Positions 1 to 8,513 of a stretch of 64,000 nucleotides of DNA are shown one piece after another. The DNA is from Microbacterium tenebrionis (GTDB taxonomy: Bacteria; Actinomycetota; Actinomycetes; Actinomycetales; Microbacteriaceae), in NCBI RefSeq assembly GCF_903645325.1, contig NZ_CAHJXQ010000001.1, positions 558,001 through 622,000 on the forward strand, in the 5' to 3' direction. The position numbers and the translations under genes were made by a program. Each line of letters opens with the position of its first letter. The first letter of the stretch is position 1. The notes below the pieces were generated by a model. That model made no database searches. It saw only the letters and a list, made by a program, of their open reading frames with translations, and was not told the DNA's origin.

Positions 1-174
1 AGCACGTGCGGGTCTGAACAGACCGCTGGACGTGCCCGGCCGTGCACCATCCTATTCCTGTCAGAACGCTGGGTGCGACGAAGGCGACCCTAAGGGGCGG
101 GGCGATCATGTTCGTTCTGCATCGTCACGATTCGGCTCGGCTATCGTGCCGAGGGGCTCCGGATCGGCGGCGGA
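1..174. other. Intergenic region upstream of manC
   Basis: I see no convincing gene here. A short forward frame from about position 32 is arginine/serine rich, has no ribosome-binding site and overlaps manC, so it is not called. The stretch probably carries regulatory DNA for manC and for a gene to the left of the window. Confidence 0.5.
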
Positions 175-180
175 TAGGCT
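175..180 (+). promoter_or_regulatory. -10 box of leaderless manC
   Basis: TAGGCT lies 6 nt before the ATG at 187 with no Shine-Dalgarno sequence. This spacing puts the transcription start at the start codon, the usual actinobacterial leaderless arrangement. Confidence 0.6.
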
Positions 181-186
181 GAGCGC

Positions 187-1299
187 ATGGCGCCGTTCGA
201 CGACTTCTACGCAGTGATCCCCGCCGGCGGAATCGGCAGCCGGCTCTGGCCGCTGTCCAGGGCGGACGCACCCAAGTTCCTGCATGATCTCACCGGCTCC
301 GGCAACTCCCTGCTGCGCGACACCTGGGATCGACTCGAGCCCATGACGGGCCCCGATCGGATCGCGGTCGTCACCGGGCGCGCGCACCGCGCCGCCGTCG
401 AGTCCGAATTGCCCGGCATCCCCGATAAGAACGTCTTCCTCGAGTCCGAGCCGCGGGAGTCGGCCGCAGCCATCGGACTCGCGGCGGCGATCCTGCACCG
501 TCGCGACCCGGACGTCATCATCGGCTCCTTCGCCGCAGACCACGTCATCCGCGGCACGCGCACGTTCGAGTTCGCCGTCCAGCAGGCCGTCGCCGTCGCT
601 CGTGCCGGCTACATCTGCACCATCGGCATCCAGCCGTCGGAGCCGTCTGTCGGCTTCGGATACATCCAGAAGGGCGACGAGCTGGTCGTCGACGACGCCC
701 CGGAGGCTGCGACCGTCGAGCGCTTCGTCGAGAAGCCCGATCTGGAGACGGCCAAGCAGTACTACGCCGACCGGTCGTTCCTGTGGAACGCCGGCATGTT
801 CATCTCGAAGGCGAGCGTGCTGCTCGACGAGCTCGCCGCGAACGAGCCCGAGCTGCACGCCGGTCTCCTCGAGCTCGCCGAGGCGTGGGACGACCGCGCC
901 CGCCGCGGTCCCGTCGTCGACCGGGTCTGGCCGCGGCTGAAGAAGATCGCCATCGACTACGCGGTCGCCGAACCCGCCGCCGACAAGGGGCGCCTCGCCG
1001 TGATCCCCGGACACTTCGACTGGGATGACGTGGGGGATTTCGCCTCGCTCACCAAGCTCATCTCGGGCGGACGCAAGAACGACCTCGCCGTCCTCGGCCC
1101 CAGGGCCCGCGTGCTGTCGGATGCCGCGACCGGGATCCTCGTCAGCCAGACCTCCCGCGTGATCAGCCTGGTGGGTGTGAAGGACATCGTCGTGGTCGAC
1201 ACCGAGGATGCTCTGCTGGTCACCACGGCGGAGCACGCGCAGCGCGTGAAGGGCGTCGTCGAATCGCTCAAGCTCACCGGTCGCGGCGACGTCCTCTGA
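187..1299 (+). CDS. manC: Mannose-1-phosphate guanylyltransferase
   Basis: Makes GDP-mannose from GTP and mannose-1-phosphate for glycan and lipoglycan synthesis in the cytoplasm. The 370-residue protein opens with the nucleotidyltransferase signature GGIGSRLWPLSRADAPK at residues 14-30, where the glycine-rich loop and the Arg and Lys bind the nucleotide. The second conserved motif FVEKP is at about 180-184. It is the short single-domain form, without the fused phosphomannose isomerase domain of the bifunctional enzymes. The ATG follows a TAGGCT box by 6 nt, so the mRNA is probably leaderless. It stands alone between the left edge and the nucleoside operon; the phosphomannomutase at 18.4-20.0 kb could supply its substrate. 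Assignment is firm; the symbol follows family usage. Confidence 0.93.
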   Translation: MAPFDDFYAVIPAGGIGSRLWPLSRADAPKFLHDLTGSGNSLLRDTWDRLEPMTGPDRIAVVTGRAHRAAVESELPGIPDKNVFLESEPRESAAAIGLAAAILHRRDPDVIIGSFAADHVIRGTRTFEFAVQQAVAVARAGYICTIGIQPSEPSVGFGYIQKGDELVVDDAPEAATVERFVEKPDLETAKQYYADRSFLWNAGMFISKASVLLDELAANEPELHAGLLELAEAWDDRARRGPVVDRVWPRLKKIAIDYAVAEPAADKGRLAVIPGHFDWDDVGDFASLTKLISGGRKNDLAVLGPRARVLSDAATGILVSQTSRVISLVGVKDIVVVDTEDALLVTTAEHAQRVKGVVESLKLTGRGDVL

Positions 1300-1428
1300 G
1301 CGCACGCCACGGGTCTGTTGCGAGTTTGTAACCATTAACCGTCTTGGGCGGTGCGGACGCCGTGACACTGGGTAACTTAGCCAGACGGACCCTGCGATCG
1401 GCGCAGGCCAGTAGTCGTGGAGGCTTAC
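1300..1428 (+). promoter_or_regulatory. Leader and promoter region of the nucleoside operon
   Basis: A 129-nt gap between manC and the BMP lipoprotein gene. It contains TAACTT at 1373-1378, a possible -10 box without a clear -35, and GGAGG at 1419-1423, five bases before GTG 1429. No purine riboswitch fold was recognised. Confidence 0.4.
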
Positions 1429-2523
1429 GTGACCATTTCCACCCGAAAGCGCGCTCTCGCCGCGATCGTGGCGACCGGCGTCGCCGTCGCACTCGCAGGC
1501 TGTGGAGCCGCTCCCGAGAGCAACGGCGGGAACGCCGGTGGCGAGGAGATCGACTTCCTGCCCTGCATCGTGTCCGACATGGGCGGATTCGACGACAAGT
1601 CGTTCAACCAGCTGTCGTTCGAGGGCTCGCAGAAGGCCGCGGACGAGCTCGGCGTCGACCTCAAGGACGTCCAGTCCAACGCCGAGACCGAGTACGGCCC
1701 CAACGTGACCAACCTCGTCGACGAGGGCTGCAACGCCATCGTCGCCGTCGGCTTCGCGCTCTCGGCCGCGACCGTCGAGGCGGCGAACGCCAACCCCGAC
1801 GTCGACTTCATCCTCGTCGACGACGCCGCCGACAACGACTTCGACGGCAAGAAGGACGCCGAGAACGTCAAGCCGCTCCTGTACGACACCGCTCAGGCGG
1901 CATTCCTCGCCGGCTACCTGTCGGCCGGCTACTCGAAAACCGGCAAGGTCGGAACCTTCGGCGGCATGGAGTTCCCGACCGTGACGATCTTCATGGACGG
2001 CTTCAAGCAGGGCGTCGACCACTACAACGAGGTCAAGGGCACCGACGTCCAGGTCGTCGGGTGGGACGGCAAGACCGGCTCGTTCACCGGTGGCTTCGAG
2101 GCCAACCAGGACGCCAAGCAGGTCGCCGTGAACATCCTCGACCAGGGTGTCGACGTCATCCTCCCCGTCGGCGGACCGATCTACCAGTCGGCTCAGCAGG
2201 CGATCAAGGAGTCCGGCAAGGACATCGCCCTCATCGGCGCCGACGCCGACCTGTTCGTGACCGACCCGAGCACGGCCGACGTCGTCCTCACCTCGGTCCT
2301 GAAGGCCATGGACCTGTCGACCTACCAGGCCGTCCTCGCCAGCGGCAAGGGCGAGTTCGACCCCGCGGCGTACATCGGAACGCTCGAGAACGAGGGCGTC
2401 GGCATCGCCGACCTGCACAACTTCGCCGACAAGGTCGACGCAGGTCTGCAGGACGAGGTCGCACAGCTGCAGCAGGACATCATCGACGGCACCGTGCCCG
2501 TCACGTCCTACCTCAGCGAGTGA
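1429..2523 (+). CDS. BMP-family nucleoside-binding lipoprotein
   Basis: Probable extracytoplasmic substrate-binding protein of the adjacent nucleoside ABC importer (BmpA/PnrA/NupN family). GTG 1429 is chosen because GGAGG sits five bases upstream; an in-frame GTG at 1417 would lie before that site. The N-terminus has Arg-Lys-Arg at 6-8, a hydrophobic stretch and lipobox LAGC with Cys25, so it should be a lipid-anchored protein. The mature part has the family features SDMGGFDDKSFNQ and EYGPN. The 364-residue length is typical. It is the first gene of an operon with an ATPase, two permeases and nucleoside catabolic enzymes, which supports a nucleoside ligand. A strong hairpin follows the stop codon, so it is probably made in excess over the ATPase. 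Confidence 0.92.
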   Translation: MTISTRKRALAAIVATGVAVALAGCGAAPESNGGNAGGEEIDFLPCIVSDMGGFDDKSFNQLSFEGSQKAADELGVDLKDVQSNAETEYGPNVTNLVDEGCNAIVAVGFALSAATVEAANANPDVDFILVDDAADNDFDGKKDAENVKPLLYDTAQAAFLAGYLSAGYSKTGKVGTFGGMEFPTVTIFMDGFKQGVDHYNEVKGTDVQVVGWDGKTGSFTGGFEANQDAKQVAVNILDQGVDVILPVGGPIYQSAQQAIKESGKDIALIGADADLFVTDPSTADVVLTSVLKAMDLSTYQAVLASGKGEFDPAAYIGTLENEGVGIADLHNFADKVDAGLQDEVAQLQQDIIDGTVPVTSYLSE

Positions 2524-2530
2524 CGCTCTG

Positions 2531-2566
2531 AGACGGGGAGGCCGGCGAGAGCCGGCCTCCTCGTCT
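2531..2566 (+). terminator. Intra-operon hairpin after the lipoprotein gene
   Basis: Arms 2531-2546 and 2551-2566 pair over 16 bp with one G-U wobble and a GAGA tetraloop. There is no real T-tract, so partial read-through is likely. It lies 8 nt after the stop codon, where ABC importer operons often carry an attenuator or mRNA-stabilising hairpin. Confidence 0.75.
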
Positions 2567-2606
2567 CGTTCTGTCCGGCTACTCCCGCAGACCGAGGTCT
2601 GCTGAA

Positions 2607-2612
2607 TAGGAT
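2607..2612 (+). promoter_or_regulatory. Possible internal -10 box before the ATPase gene
   Basis: TAGGAT lies 7 nt before ATG 2620, downstream of the intra-operon hairpin. It could give a secondary leaderless transcript for the ATPase and permeases. Confidence 0.45.
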
Positions 2613-2619
2613 CGACCAC

Positions 2620-4146
2620 ATGAAGCTTGAACTGCGCGGCATCACGAAGAGATTCGGCGCGCTGACGGCGAACGACCACATCGATCTCGCCGTCGAACCC
2701 GGCGAGATCCACTGCCTCCTCGGCGAGAACGGCGCCGGCAAGTCGACGCTCATGAACGTGCTGTACGGCCTGTACCAGGCCGACGAAGGCGACATCCTCC
2801 TCGACGACGAGGTGCAGCACTTCTCCGGCCCCGGCGATGCGATGGCCGCCGGTATCGGCATGGTGCACCAGCACTTCATGCTCATCCCCGTCTTCACCGT
2901 CGCCGAGAACGTCATGCTCGGCAACGAGCAGACGAAGTTCGGCGGACGGCTCGACCTCGCCGCCGCCCGCAAGCGTGTGCGCGAGATCTCCGATCGCTTC
3001 GGGTTCGACGTCGACCCGGACGCGATCGTCGAGGAGCTCCCTGTCGGCGTGCAGCAGCGCGTCGAGATCATCAAGGCGCTCTCCCGCGACGCCCGCGTGC
3101 TCGTGTTCGACGAGCCGACTGCGGTGCTCACCCCGCAGGAGACCGACGAGCTGATGAACACCATGCGGCAGTTGAAGTCGCAGGGCACCTCGATCGTGTT
3201 CATCACCCACAAGCTGCGCGAGGTCCGCGAGGTCGCGGACCGCATCACCGTCATCCGCCTGGGCAAGGTCGTCGGCGAGGCCTCGCCGACCGCGACCAAC
3301 GAGGAGCTCGCCTCCCTCATGGTCGGGCGCGCCGTCGAGCTGACGGTGCAGAAGGACGCGCCGAACGTCCGGACCAACTCGCTCGTCGTCGAGGGACTCA
3401 CGGTCACCGATCGGGTAGGCACCGTGCTCGTCGACGAGGCCTCCTTCGAGGTCCGCGGCGGTGAGATCCTCGCGATCGCCGGTGTGCAGGGCAACGGCCA
3501 GACCGAGCTCACCGAGGCGATCATCGGTCTGCAGGACCACGTCCGCGGCAGCATCCGCCTCGACGGGCAGGAACTGATCGGCCGGTCGGTCCGCGACATC
3601 CTCGACGCCGGTGTCGGGTTCGTCCCCGAGGACCGCAGCGTCGACGGCCTGGTGAAGGAGTTCACCATCGCCGAGAACCTCATGCTCGACCGCTCGCACG
3701 GCGCACCCTTCGTCAGCGCGGGTACGGTCAGGCGCGGCGCCCTCGACGCGTTCGCGCGCGAGAAGATCACCGAGTTCGACATCCGCACGCAGGGCCCGTC
3801 GCAGGCCGCGGGGCGTCTCTCCGGCGGAAACCAGCAGAAGGTCGTCCTCGCCCGCGAGCTGAGCCGCGACCTGTCGCTGTTCGTCGCAGCCCAGCCCACC
3901 CGCGGCGTCGACGTCGGTTCCATCGAGTTCATCCACAAGCGCCTGATCGACACCCGCGACGCCGGAGTGCCCGTGATCGTGATCTCTACCGAGCTCGACG
4001 AGGTGGCCGCCCTTGCCGACAGGATCCTCGTGATGTACCGGGGCCAGGTCGTCGGCATCGTGCCGGGGAACACCTCCCGTGAACGCCTCGGCCTGATGAT
4101 GGCCGGCATGTCCGAGACCGCCGCGACCGAGGAGGCCAGCGCATGA
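2620..4146 (+). CDS. Nucleoside ABC importer, tandem ATPase subunit
   Basis: Powers nucleoside uptake. The 508-residue protein has two ABC domains of the sugar/nucleoside class (RbsA, YufO/NupO). The N-terminal domain has Walker A GENGAGKST at 35-43, a divergent signature LPVGVQQR and Walker B with Asp164-Glu165. The C-terminal domain has the degenerate Walker A GVQGNGQTE at about 288-296, signature LSGGNQQK at 400-407 and a weak Walker B (AAQPTRGVD). Such asymmetry is normal for this class, where one ATP site is catalytically poor. The stop overlaps the next start (ATGA at 4143), which indicates translational coupling with the permeases. Confidence 0.93.
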   Translation: MKLELRGITKRFGALTANDHIDLAVEPGEIHCLLGENGAGKSTLMNVLYGLYQADEGDILLDDEVQHFSGPGDAMAAGIGMVHQHFMLIPVFTVAENVMLGNEQTKFGGRLDLAAARKRVREISDRFGFDVDPDAIVEELPVGVQQRVEIIKALSRDARVLVFDEPTAVLTPQETDELMNTMRQLKSQGTSIVFITHKLREVREVADRITVIRLGKVVGEASPTATNEELASLMVGRAVELTVQKDAPNVRTNSLVVEGLTVTDRVGTVLVDEASFEVRGGEILAIAGVQGNGQTELTEAIIGLQDHVRGSIRLDGQELIGRSVRDILDAGVGFVPEDRSVDGLVKEFTIAENLMLDRSHGAPFVSAGTVRRGALDAFAREKITEFDIRTQGPSQAAGRLSGGNQQKVVLARELSRDLSLFVAAQPTRGVDVGSIEFIHKRLIDTRDAGVPVIVISTELDEVAALADRILVMYRGQVVGIVPGNTSRERLGLMMAGMSETAATEEASA

Positions 4147-5417
4147 GCGCCACCCAGCCGCAGAGCCCGCTCGCCGCACCCGAAACGAAGGTCGCTCCGT
4201 CCCGCTGGCGGCTTGCCATGCAGGCGATCGTGCAGGGCAACGGGATCATCTCGGTTCTCGCCGTTCTGATCGCGGTCGTGGTCGGCTCGATCATGATCGC
4301 CGCGACCAATGAAGAGGTCCAGACGACTGCCGGGTACTTCTTCGCCCGCCCGATGGACATGATCGGTGCCGTCTGGGATGCCGTCGCCGGTGCCTACGCC
4401 GCTCTGTTCCGCGGAGCGATCTACAACTTCAACGCCGACAGCTTCGCTATCGGCATCCGCCCGCTCACGGAGACGCTGAAGTTCGCCACGCCCCTGATCG
4501 CGGCCGGCCTCGGCGTCGGTCTGGCCTTCCGCGCCGGCTTGTTCAACATCGGTGGTCAGGGGCAGATGCTCATGGCCGCCGCGGCCGGCGGCTACGTCGC
4601 CACCCAGTGGGACCTGCCCATGGGGCTGCACCTGATCGCCGCGATCGTCGCCGGTATGATCGCCGGTGCGATCTGGGCCGGCATCGCCGGTCTCCTCAAG
4701 GCGCGCACCGGAGCCCACGAGGTGATCACGACGATCATGCTCAATCACATCGCGTTCTACCTCCTGGCGTGGATGCTGGCGACGCAGGGCATCCTGCAGG
4801 CGCCGGGCTCCAGCAACCCGAAGACAGCCCCGATGCCCGACACCGCGGTGCTGCCGCAGCTGCTCGGGCCGCAGTACAAGCTGCACGCCGGCTTCCTGCT
4901 CGCCCTCGTCGCTGTCGCGTTCACGTGGTGGCTGCTGGAGCGCTCGTCGCTCGGCTTCCGGTTCCGCGCCGTCGGTGAGAACCCGGCCGCGGCGCGCGTC
5001 GCCGGCATCGACGTCGGACGCATGTACCTGGTGGTCATGCTCATCGCCGGCGCCCTGGTCGGCATCGCCGGCATCAGCCAGATCCTCGGCACCGAGACGA
5101 GCGGCTTCGGCGGCGCGATCGACGCCGGCATCGGCTTCGACGCGATCACCGTGGCACTGCTCGGCCGTTCCTCTCCGCTGGGCATCCTCGCCGCCGGCCT
5201 CCTGTTCGGTGCGTTCAAGACCGGCGGGTTCACGATGCAGTCGTCGCAGGGCATCCCGATCGAGATCGTGCTGGTCGTCCAGTCGCTCATCGTGCTGTTC
5301 ATCGCCGCCCCGCCGCTGGTGCGGGCGATGTTCGGCCTGCCGCAGCCCGGAGCCCGCAAGAAGCCCAAGAAGCCGAAGAAGAATGCGGCGCAGATCGCCG
5401 AGGAGGTGTCCGCATGA
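4143..5417 (+). CDS. Nucleoside ABC importer permease 1
   Basis: Integral membrane subunit of the BMP-type nucleoside importer (BPD_transp_2 family, NupP/YufP-like). The 424-residue chain starts with a hydrophilic N-terminus of about 30 residues, then roughly ten hydrophobic segments. The family region around GLAFRAGLFNIGGQGQ and the EVITTIMLNHIAFY segment are both present. The C-terminal 20 residues are lysine rich (KKPKKPKKN), a likely cytoplasmic tail. The ATG overlaps the ATPase stop by 4 nt and its own stop overlaps permease 2 by 4 nt, as expected for subunits made in equal amounts. Confidence 0.92.
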   Translation: MSATQPQSPLAAPETKVAPSRWRLAMQAIVQGNGIISVLAVLIAVVVGSIMIAATNEEVQTTAGYFFARPMDMIGAVWDAVAGAYAALFRGAIYNFNADSFAIGIRPLTETLKFATPLIAAGLGVGLAFRAGLFNIGGQGQMLMAAAAGGYVATQWDLPMGLHLIAAIVAGMIAGAIWAGIAGLLKARTGAHEVITTIMLNHIAFYLLAWMLATQGILQAPGSSNPKTAPMPDTAVLPQLLGPQYKLHAGFLLALVAVAFTWWLLERSSLGFRFRAVGENPAAARVAGIDVGRMYLVVMLIAGALVGIAGISQILGTETSGFGGAIDAGIGFDAITVALLGRSSPLGILAAGLLFGAFKTGGFTMQSSQGIPIEIVLVVQSLIVLFIAAPPLVRAMFGLPQPGARKKPKKPKKNAAQIAEEVSA

Positions 5418-6691
5418 CCGTCACGGCCGAACCCGTCGTCAGCGACGAGCAGCGTCGAGTGACCGTCGTCTCCTGGAAGGCACCGGTGATCTTCGCGATC
5501 TTCACCGTGCTGTTCGCCCTGCTGCCGCTGCTGGCCCCGCGCGAAGGCGCGACGACCTTCCGACTGTCCGCAGGTGAGGCGTTCTTCACCGTCCCCGACG
5601 TCGTGCTGCCGGCCACGGCGACCGCCTGGATCGCCGTGGTCCTGCTCGCCGCAGCCACGGTGTTCGCGTTCCTCCTCGTATCCGGGAGGCGCAAGATCCC
5701 GCTGTGGCTGGTCATCGTCTACGTCGCGGTGCTCATGATCGGGTTCCTCGCGTGGGCTGCCGCCGGCAGCACGTTGCCGATGATCGGACTGCTCGGTGGC
5801 GCTCTGGCGCTTGCGACACCGCTCATCTTCGGCGCGCTCGGCGGCGTGATCGGCGAGCGCGCCGGTGTTGTGAACATCGCCATCGAGGCGCAGCTGCTCG
5901 CCGGCGCCTTCTCGGCCGCCGTCGCGGCCTCGCTCGCGGGTTCGCCGTGGGCGGGCCTGGTGGCCGCCATGGTCGCCGGCATGCTCGTGGCCCTCGTGCT
6001 CGGTGTGTTCACGATCACGTACTTCGTCGACCAGGTCATCGTCGGCGTCGTCCTGAACGTGCTCGTCATCGGCCTCACGACGTTCCTGTTCCGGCAGGTG
6101 CTGGCGCCGAACACCGAGACGCTGAACAGCCCCGAGACGTTCAACGCGGTCGCGATCCCCGTCCTCAGCGAGATCCCGGTGATCGGGCCGATCCTGTTCC
6201 GCCAGTCGTTCATCGTCTACCTGATGTACGTGGTGGTCGCCCTCGTGTGGTTCGGCCTGTACCGCACCCGCTGGGGACTGCGGCTGCGCTCGGTCGGCGA
6301 GCACCCGCAGGCGGCCGACACCGTGGGCATCAAGGTGCTCGCGACCCGCTACCGAGCCGTGCTGCTCGCCGGTGCTGTGGCCGGTCTCGGCGGGGCGTTC
6401 TACACGCTCGTGTCGGTTCCGCGCTTCAACCAGGAGATGACCGCCGGTGCCGGCTTCATCGCCCTGGCCGCGGTGATCTTCGGAAAGTGGGACCCGATCC
6501 GGGCGACGTTCGCGGCGCTGCTGTTCGGGTTCGCGACGAACCTGCAGGGCGTTCTGTCGGTGATCGGATCGCCCGTGCCGAGCCAGTTCATGCTCATGCT
6601 GCCGTACATCGTCACGATCTTCGCGGTCGCCGGACTCGTCGGCCGCTCCCGGGCACCCGCCGCAGACGGCGAACCGTACATCAAGAGCTGA
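5414..6691 (+). CDS. Nucleoside ABC importer permease 2
   Basis: Second BPD_transp_2 permease (NupQ/YufQ-like), 425 residues. It has an extra N-terminal part of about 110 residues with three hydrophobic segments before the conserved core (GERAGVVNIAIEAQ, then QVIVGVVLNVLVIG). The conserved cytoplasmic loop RSVGEHPQAADTVGIKV lies near residues 295-311. It follows permease 1 with a 4-nt overlap and is followed 14 nt later by cdd, so the importer and the first catabolic enzyme are likely on one mRNA. Confidence 0.92.
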   Translation: MTVTAEPVVSDEQRRVTVVSWKAPVIFAIFTVLFALLPLLAPREGATTFRLSAGEAFFTVPDVVLPATATAWIAVVLLAAATVFAFLLVSGRRKIPLWLVIVYVAVLMIGFLAWAAAGSTLPMIGLLGGALALATPLIFGALGGVIGERAGVVNIAIEAQLLAGAFSAAVAASLAGSPWAGLVAAMVAGMLVALVLGVFTITYFVDQVIVGVVLNVLVIGLTTFLFRQVLAPNTETLNSPETFNAVAIPVLSEIPVIGPILFRQSFIVYLMYVVVALVWFGLYRTRWGLRLRSVGEHPQAADTVGIKVLATRYRAVLLAGAVAGLGGAFYTLVSVPRFNQEMTAGAGFIALAAVIFGKWDPIRATFAALLFGFATNLQGVLSVIGSPVPSQFMLMLPYIVTIFAVAGLVGRSRAPAADGEPYIKS

Positions 6692-6705
6692 GTCGAGAAG
6701 GAGCC

Positions 6706-7104
6706 ATGACAGACATCGATTGGGACGAGCTTCGTCACGTCGCCACCGAGGCCATGCAGAAGGCGTACGCCCCGTATTCGCGGTACAAGGTGGGTGCGGC
6801 GGCTCTCGTCTCCGACGGCCGCATCGTCGCCGGATGCAACGTCGAGAACGCGTCGTACGGCGTCGGACTGTGCGCGGAGTGCGCCCTGGTCGGCGATCTG
6901 CACATGTCCGGCGGCGGTCAGCTCGTCGCGTTCGTGTGCGTGAACGGCGAGGGACAGACCATCATGCCGTGCGGGCGCTGCCGCCAGCTGCTGTTCGAGC
7001 ACGCCATGCCCGAGATGCTGCTGGAGACCGTGTCCGGCATCCGGACGATCGATGAAGTCCTGCCCGACGCGTTCGGGCCGCGCGACCTGGAGGACGTGCG
7101 ATGA
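6706..7104 (+). CDS. cdd: Cytidine deaminase
   Basis: Converts cytidine and deoxycytidine to uridine and deoxyuridine. The 132-residue length fits the small homotetrameric class. The zinc site is visible: Cys56-Ala-Glu58, where Glu58 is the proton shuttle, and PCGRCRQ with Cys89 and Cys92. The start is ATG 6706 with AAGGAG six bases upstream. The reading frame is open far upstream, but that extension is antisense-like arginine-rich sequence and is not used. It overlaps deoA by 4 nt, coupling deamination to phosphorolysis. Confidence 0.96.
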   Translation: MTDIDWDELRHVATEAMQKAYAPYSRYKVGAAALVSDGRIVAGCNVENASYGVGLCAECALVGDLHMSGGGQLVAFVCVNGEGQTIMPCGRCRQLLFEHAMPEMLLETVSGIRTIDEVLPDAFGPRDLEDVR

Positions 7105-8396
7105 CGACTCCGGAGCCGTTCGACGCGATCGATGTCATCAGGGCCAAGCGCGACGGCGGCGCCGTCCCCGAGCCGGCCCTGCGCTGGATGGTTGACGCCT
7201 ATACCCGCGGCTACGTCTCGGACGCGCAGATGGCGTCGTTCGCGATGGCGGTCTTCCAGCGGGGGATGGAGCGCGACGAGATCCGCGTGCTCACCGACGC
7301 GATGATCGCGTCGGGGGAGCGGATGAGCTTCGGCGAGCTCGGCAAGCGCACCGTCGACAAGCACTCCACGGGCGGTGTCGGAGACAAGATCACGCTTCCA
7401 CTGGCTCCGCTGGTGGCATCCTTCGGCGTCGCCGTCCCGCAGCTGAGCGGTCGGGGTCTCGGCCACACCGGCGGGACGCTCGACAAGCTCGAGTCCATCC
7501 CCGGGTGGCGCGCGGCGCTGTCGAACGAGGAGATGTTCGCGCAGATGCAGGGCGACGTCGGCGCGGTGATCTGCGCTGCGGGTTCCGGTCTCGCCCCCGC
7601 AGACAAGAAGCTGTACGCGCTGCGCGACGTGACAGGAACGGTCGAGGCCATCCCGCTCATCGCATCGAGCATCATGTCGAAGAAGATCGCCGAGGGCACC
7701 GACGCGCTCGTGCTCGACGTGAAGTTCGGCTCCGGGGCGTTCATGCAGGACATCGACCGTGCCCGCGAGCTCGCACAGACCATGGTGGCACTCGGAACCG
7801 ATTCCGGTGTGGCCACGACGGCGCTTCTGACCGACATGAACGTGCCGCTCGGCCTCGCGATCGGTAACGCCAACGAGGTCCGCGAGTCCGTCGAGATCCT
7901 CGCCGGCGGTGGGCCCGCAGACGTTCGCGAGCTGACGATCGCCCTGGCTCGCGAGATGCTCGCTCTCGCGGGTCTCCCGGATGCCGACGTCGAGCGCGCG
8001 CTGGACGGCGGAGCCGCGATGGACGTATGGAAGGCCATGATCCGGGCGCAGGACGGCGACCCGGATGCCGCGTTGCCGACGGCTCGCGAGACGCACGTCG
8101 TCACGGCAGAAGCCGACGGTGTCGTCGCCCGCATGGATGCCCTGCCGTTCGGCATCGCGGCCTGGCGCCTGGGAGCGGGTCGCGCTCGTGCCGAGGATCA
8201 GGTCGTCCACGCCGCCGGCATCGACCTGCACGCCAAGCCCGGAGACCGGGTGAGCGCAGGGCAGCCCCTGTTCACGCTGTCCGCCGAGGACGAGGCGCGA
8301 TTCGCCAGGGCGCTGGAGGCCGTCGAGGGAGCCTGGGAGATCGGCGACGCCGCACCCGAGATCGGCCCCCTCGTCCGCGAGCGCATCACCGCGTAG
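7101..8396 (+). CDS. deoA: Thymidine phosphorylase
   Basis: Phosphorolyses thymidine or deoxyuridine to base plus deoxyribose-1-phosphate; family-II pyrimidine phosphorylases may also use uridine. The 431-residue protein has the family-II signature around KHSTGGVGDK (87-96), followed by SGRGLGHTGGTLDKLES. The C-terminal PYNP domain (about 340-420) includes the GDRVSAGQPLFTL strand. Coupled to cdd by a 4-nt overlap. It provides the pyrimidine branch of the salvage operon. Confidence 0.95.
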   Translation: MTTPEPFDAIDVIRAKRDGGAVPEPALRWMVDAYTRGYVSDAQMASFAMAVFQRGMERDEIRVLTDAMIASGERMSFGELGKRTVDKHSTGGVGDKITLPLAPLVASFGVAVPQLSGRGLGHTGGTLDKLESIPGWRAALSNEEMFAQMQGDVGAVICAAGSGLAPADKKLYALRDVTGTVEAIPLIASSIMSKKIAEGTDALVLDVKFGSGAFMQDIDRARELAQTMVALGTDSGVATTALLTDMNVPLGLAIGNANEVRESVEILAGGGPADVRELTIALAREMLALAGLPDADVERALDGGAAMDVWKAMIRAQDGDPDAALPTARETHVVTAEADGVVARMDALPFGIAAWRLGAGRARAEDQVVHAAGIDLHAKPGDRVSAGQPLFTLSAEDEARFARALEAVEGAWEIGDAAPEIGPLVRERITA

Positions 8397-8513
8397 GCTG
8401 GGGCGGCTGGCGGTCGGGGCGCACGTTTCGACTCCCTCGCTCAGCACACCGCTGTCTTCGCTCGCTCAACGACCCGCTCGCTCAACGACCCGCAATCGGG
8501 AGGACACCCCATC
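8397..8513 (+). repeat. Dispersed and tandem repeat between deoA and add
   Basis: The 117-nt gap contains a GTTTCGACTCCCTCGCTCAG block at about 8425-8444 and two tandem copies of CTCGCTCAACGACC at 8461-8474 and 8477-8490 (16-nt period). These match a repeat family seen in fragments elsewhere in the window. GGGAGG at 8498-8503 is the add ribosome-binding site, spaced somewhat far (10 nt) from the ATG. Confidence 0.6.

Noticed and set aside
1300-1428. A purine riboswitch in the leader of the nucleoside operon
   Set aside because: No conserved three-way junction sequence or paired stems were found; only a weak 5-bp hairpin is present.
106-4179. A very long open frame on the minus strand opposite manC and the nucleoside importer genes
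   Set aside because: It is an effect of high GC and biased third positions. The forward genes have clear family motifs, while the antisense translation is Asp/Gly/Val/Arg-rich with no domain.
5704-6705. An N-terminal extension of cytidine deaminase into the permease gene
   Set aside because: It overlaps permease 2 in another frame, is Arg-rich, and AAGGAG precedes ATG 6706. The resulting 132 residues are the normal size.
8461-8490. A CRISPR array suggested by tandem repeats before add
   Set aside because: There are only two 14-nt units with a 2-nt gap and no spacers. They belong to a dispersed repeat family.
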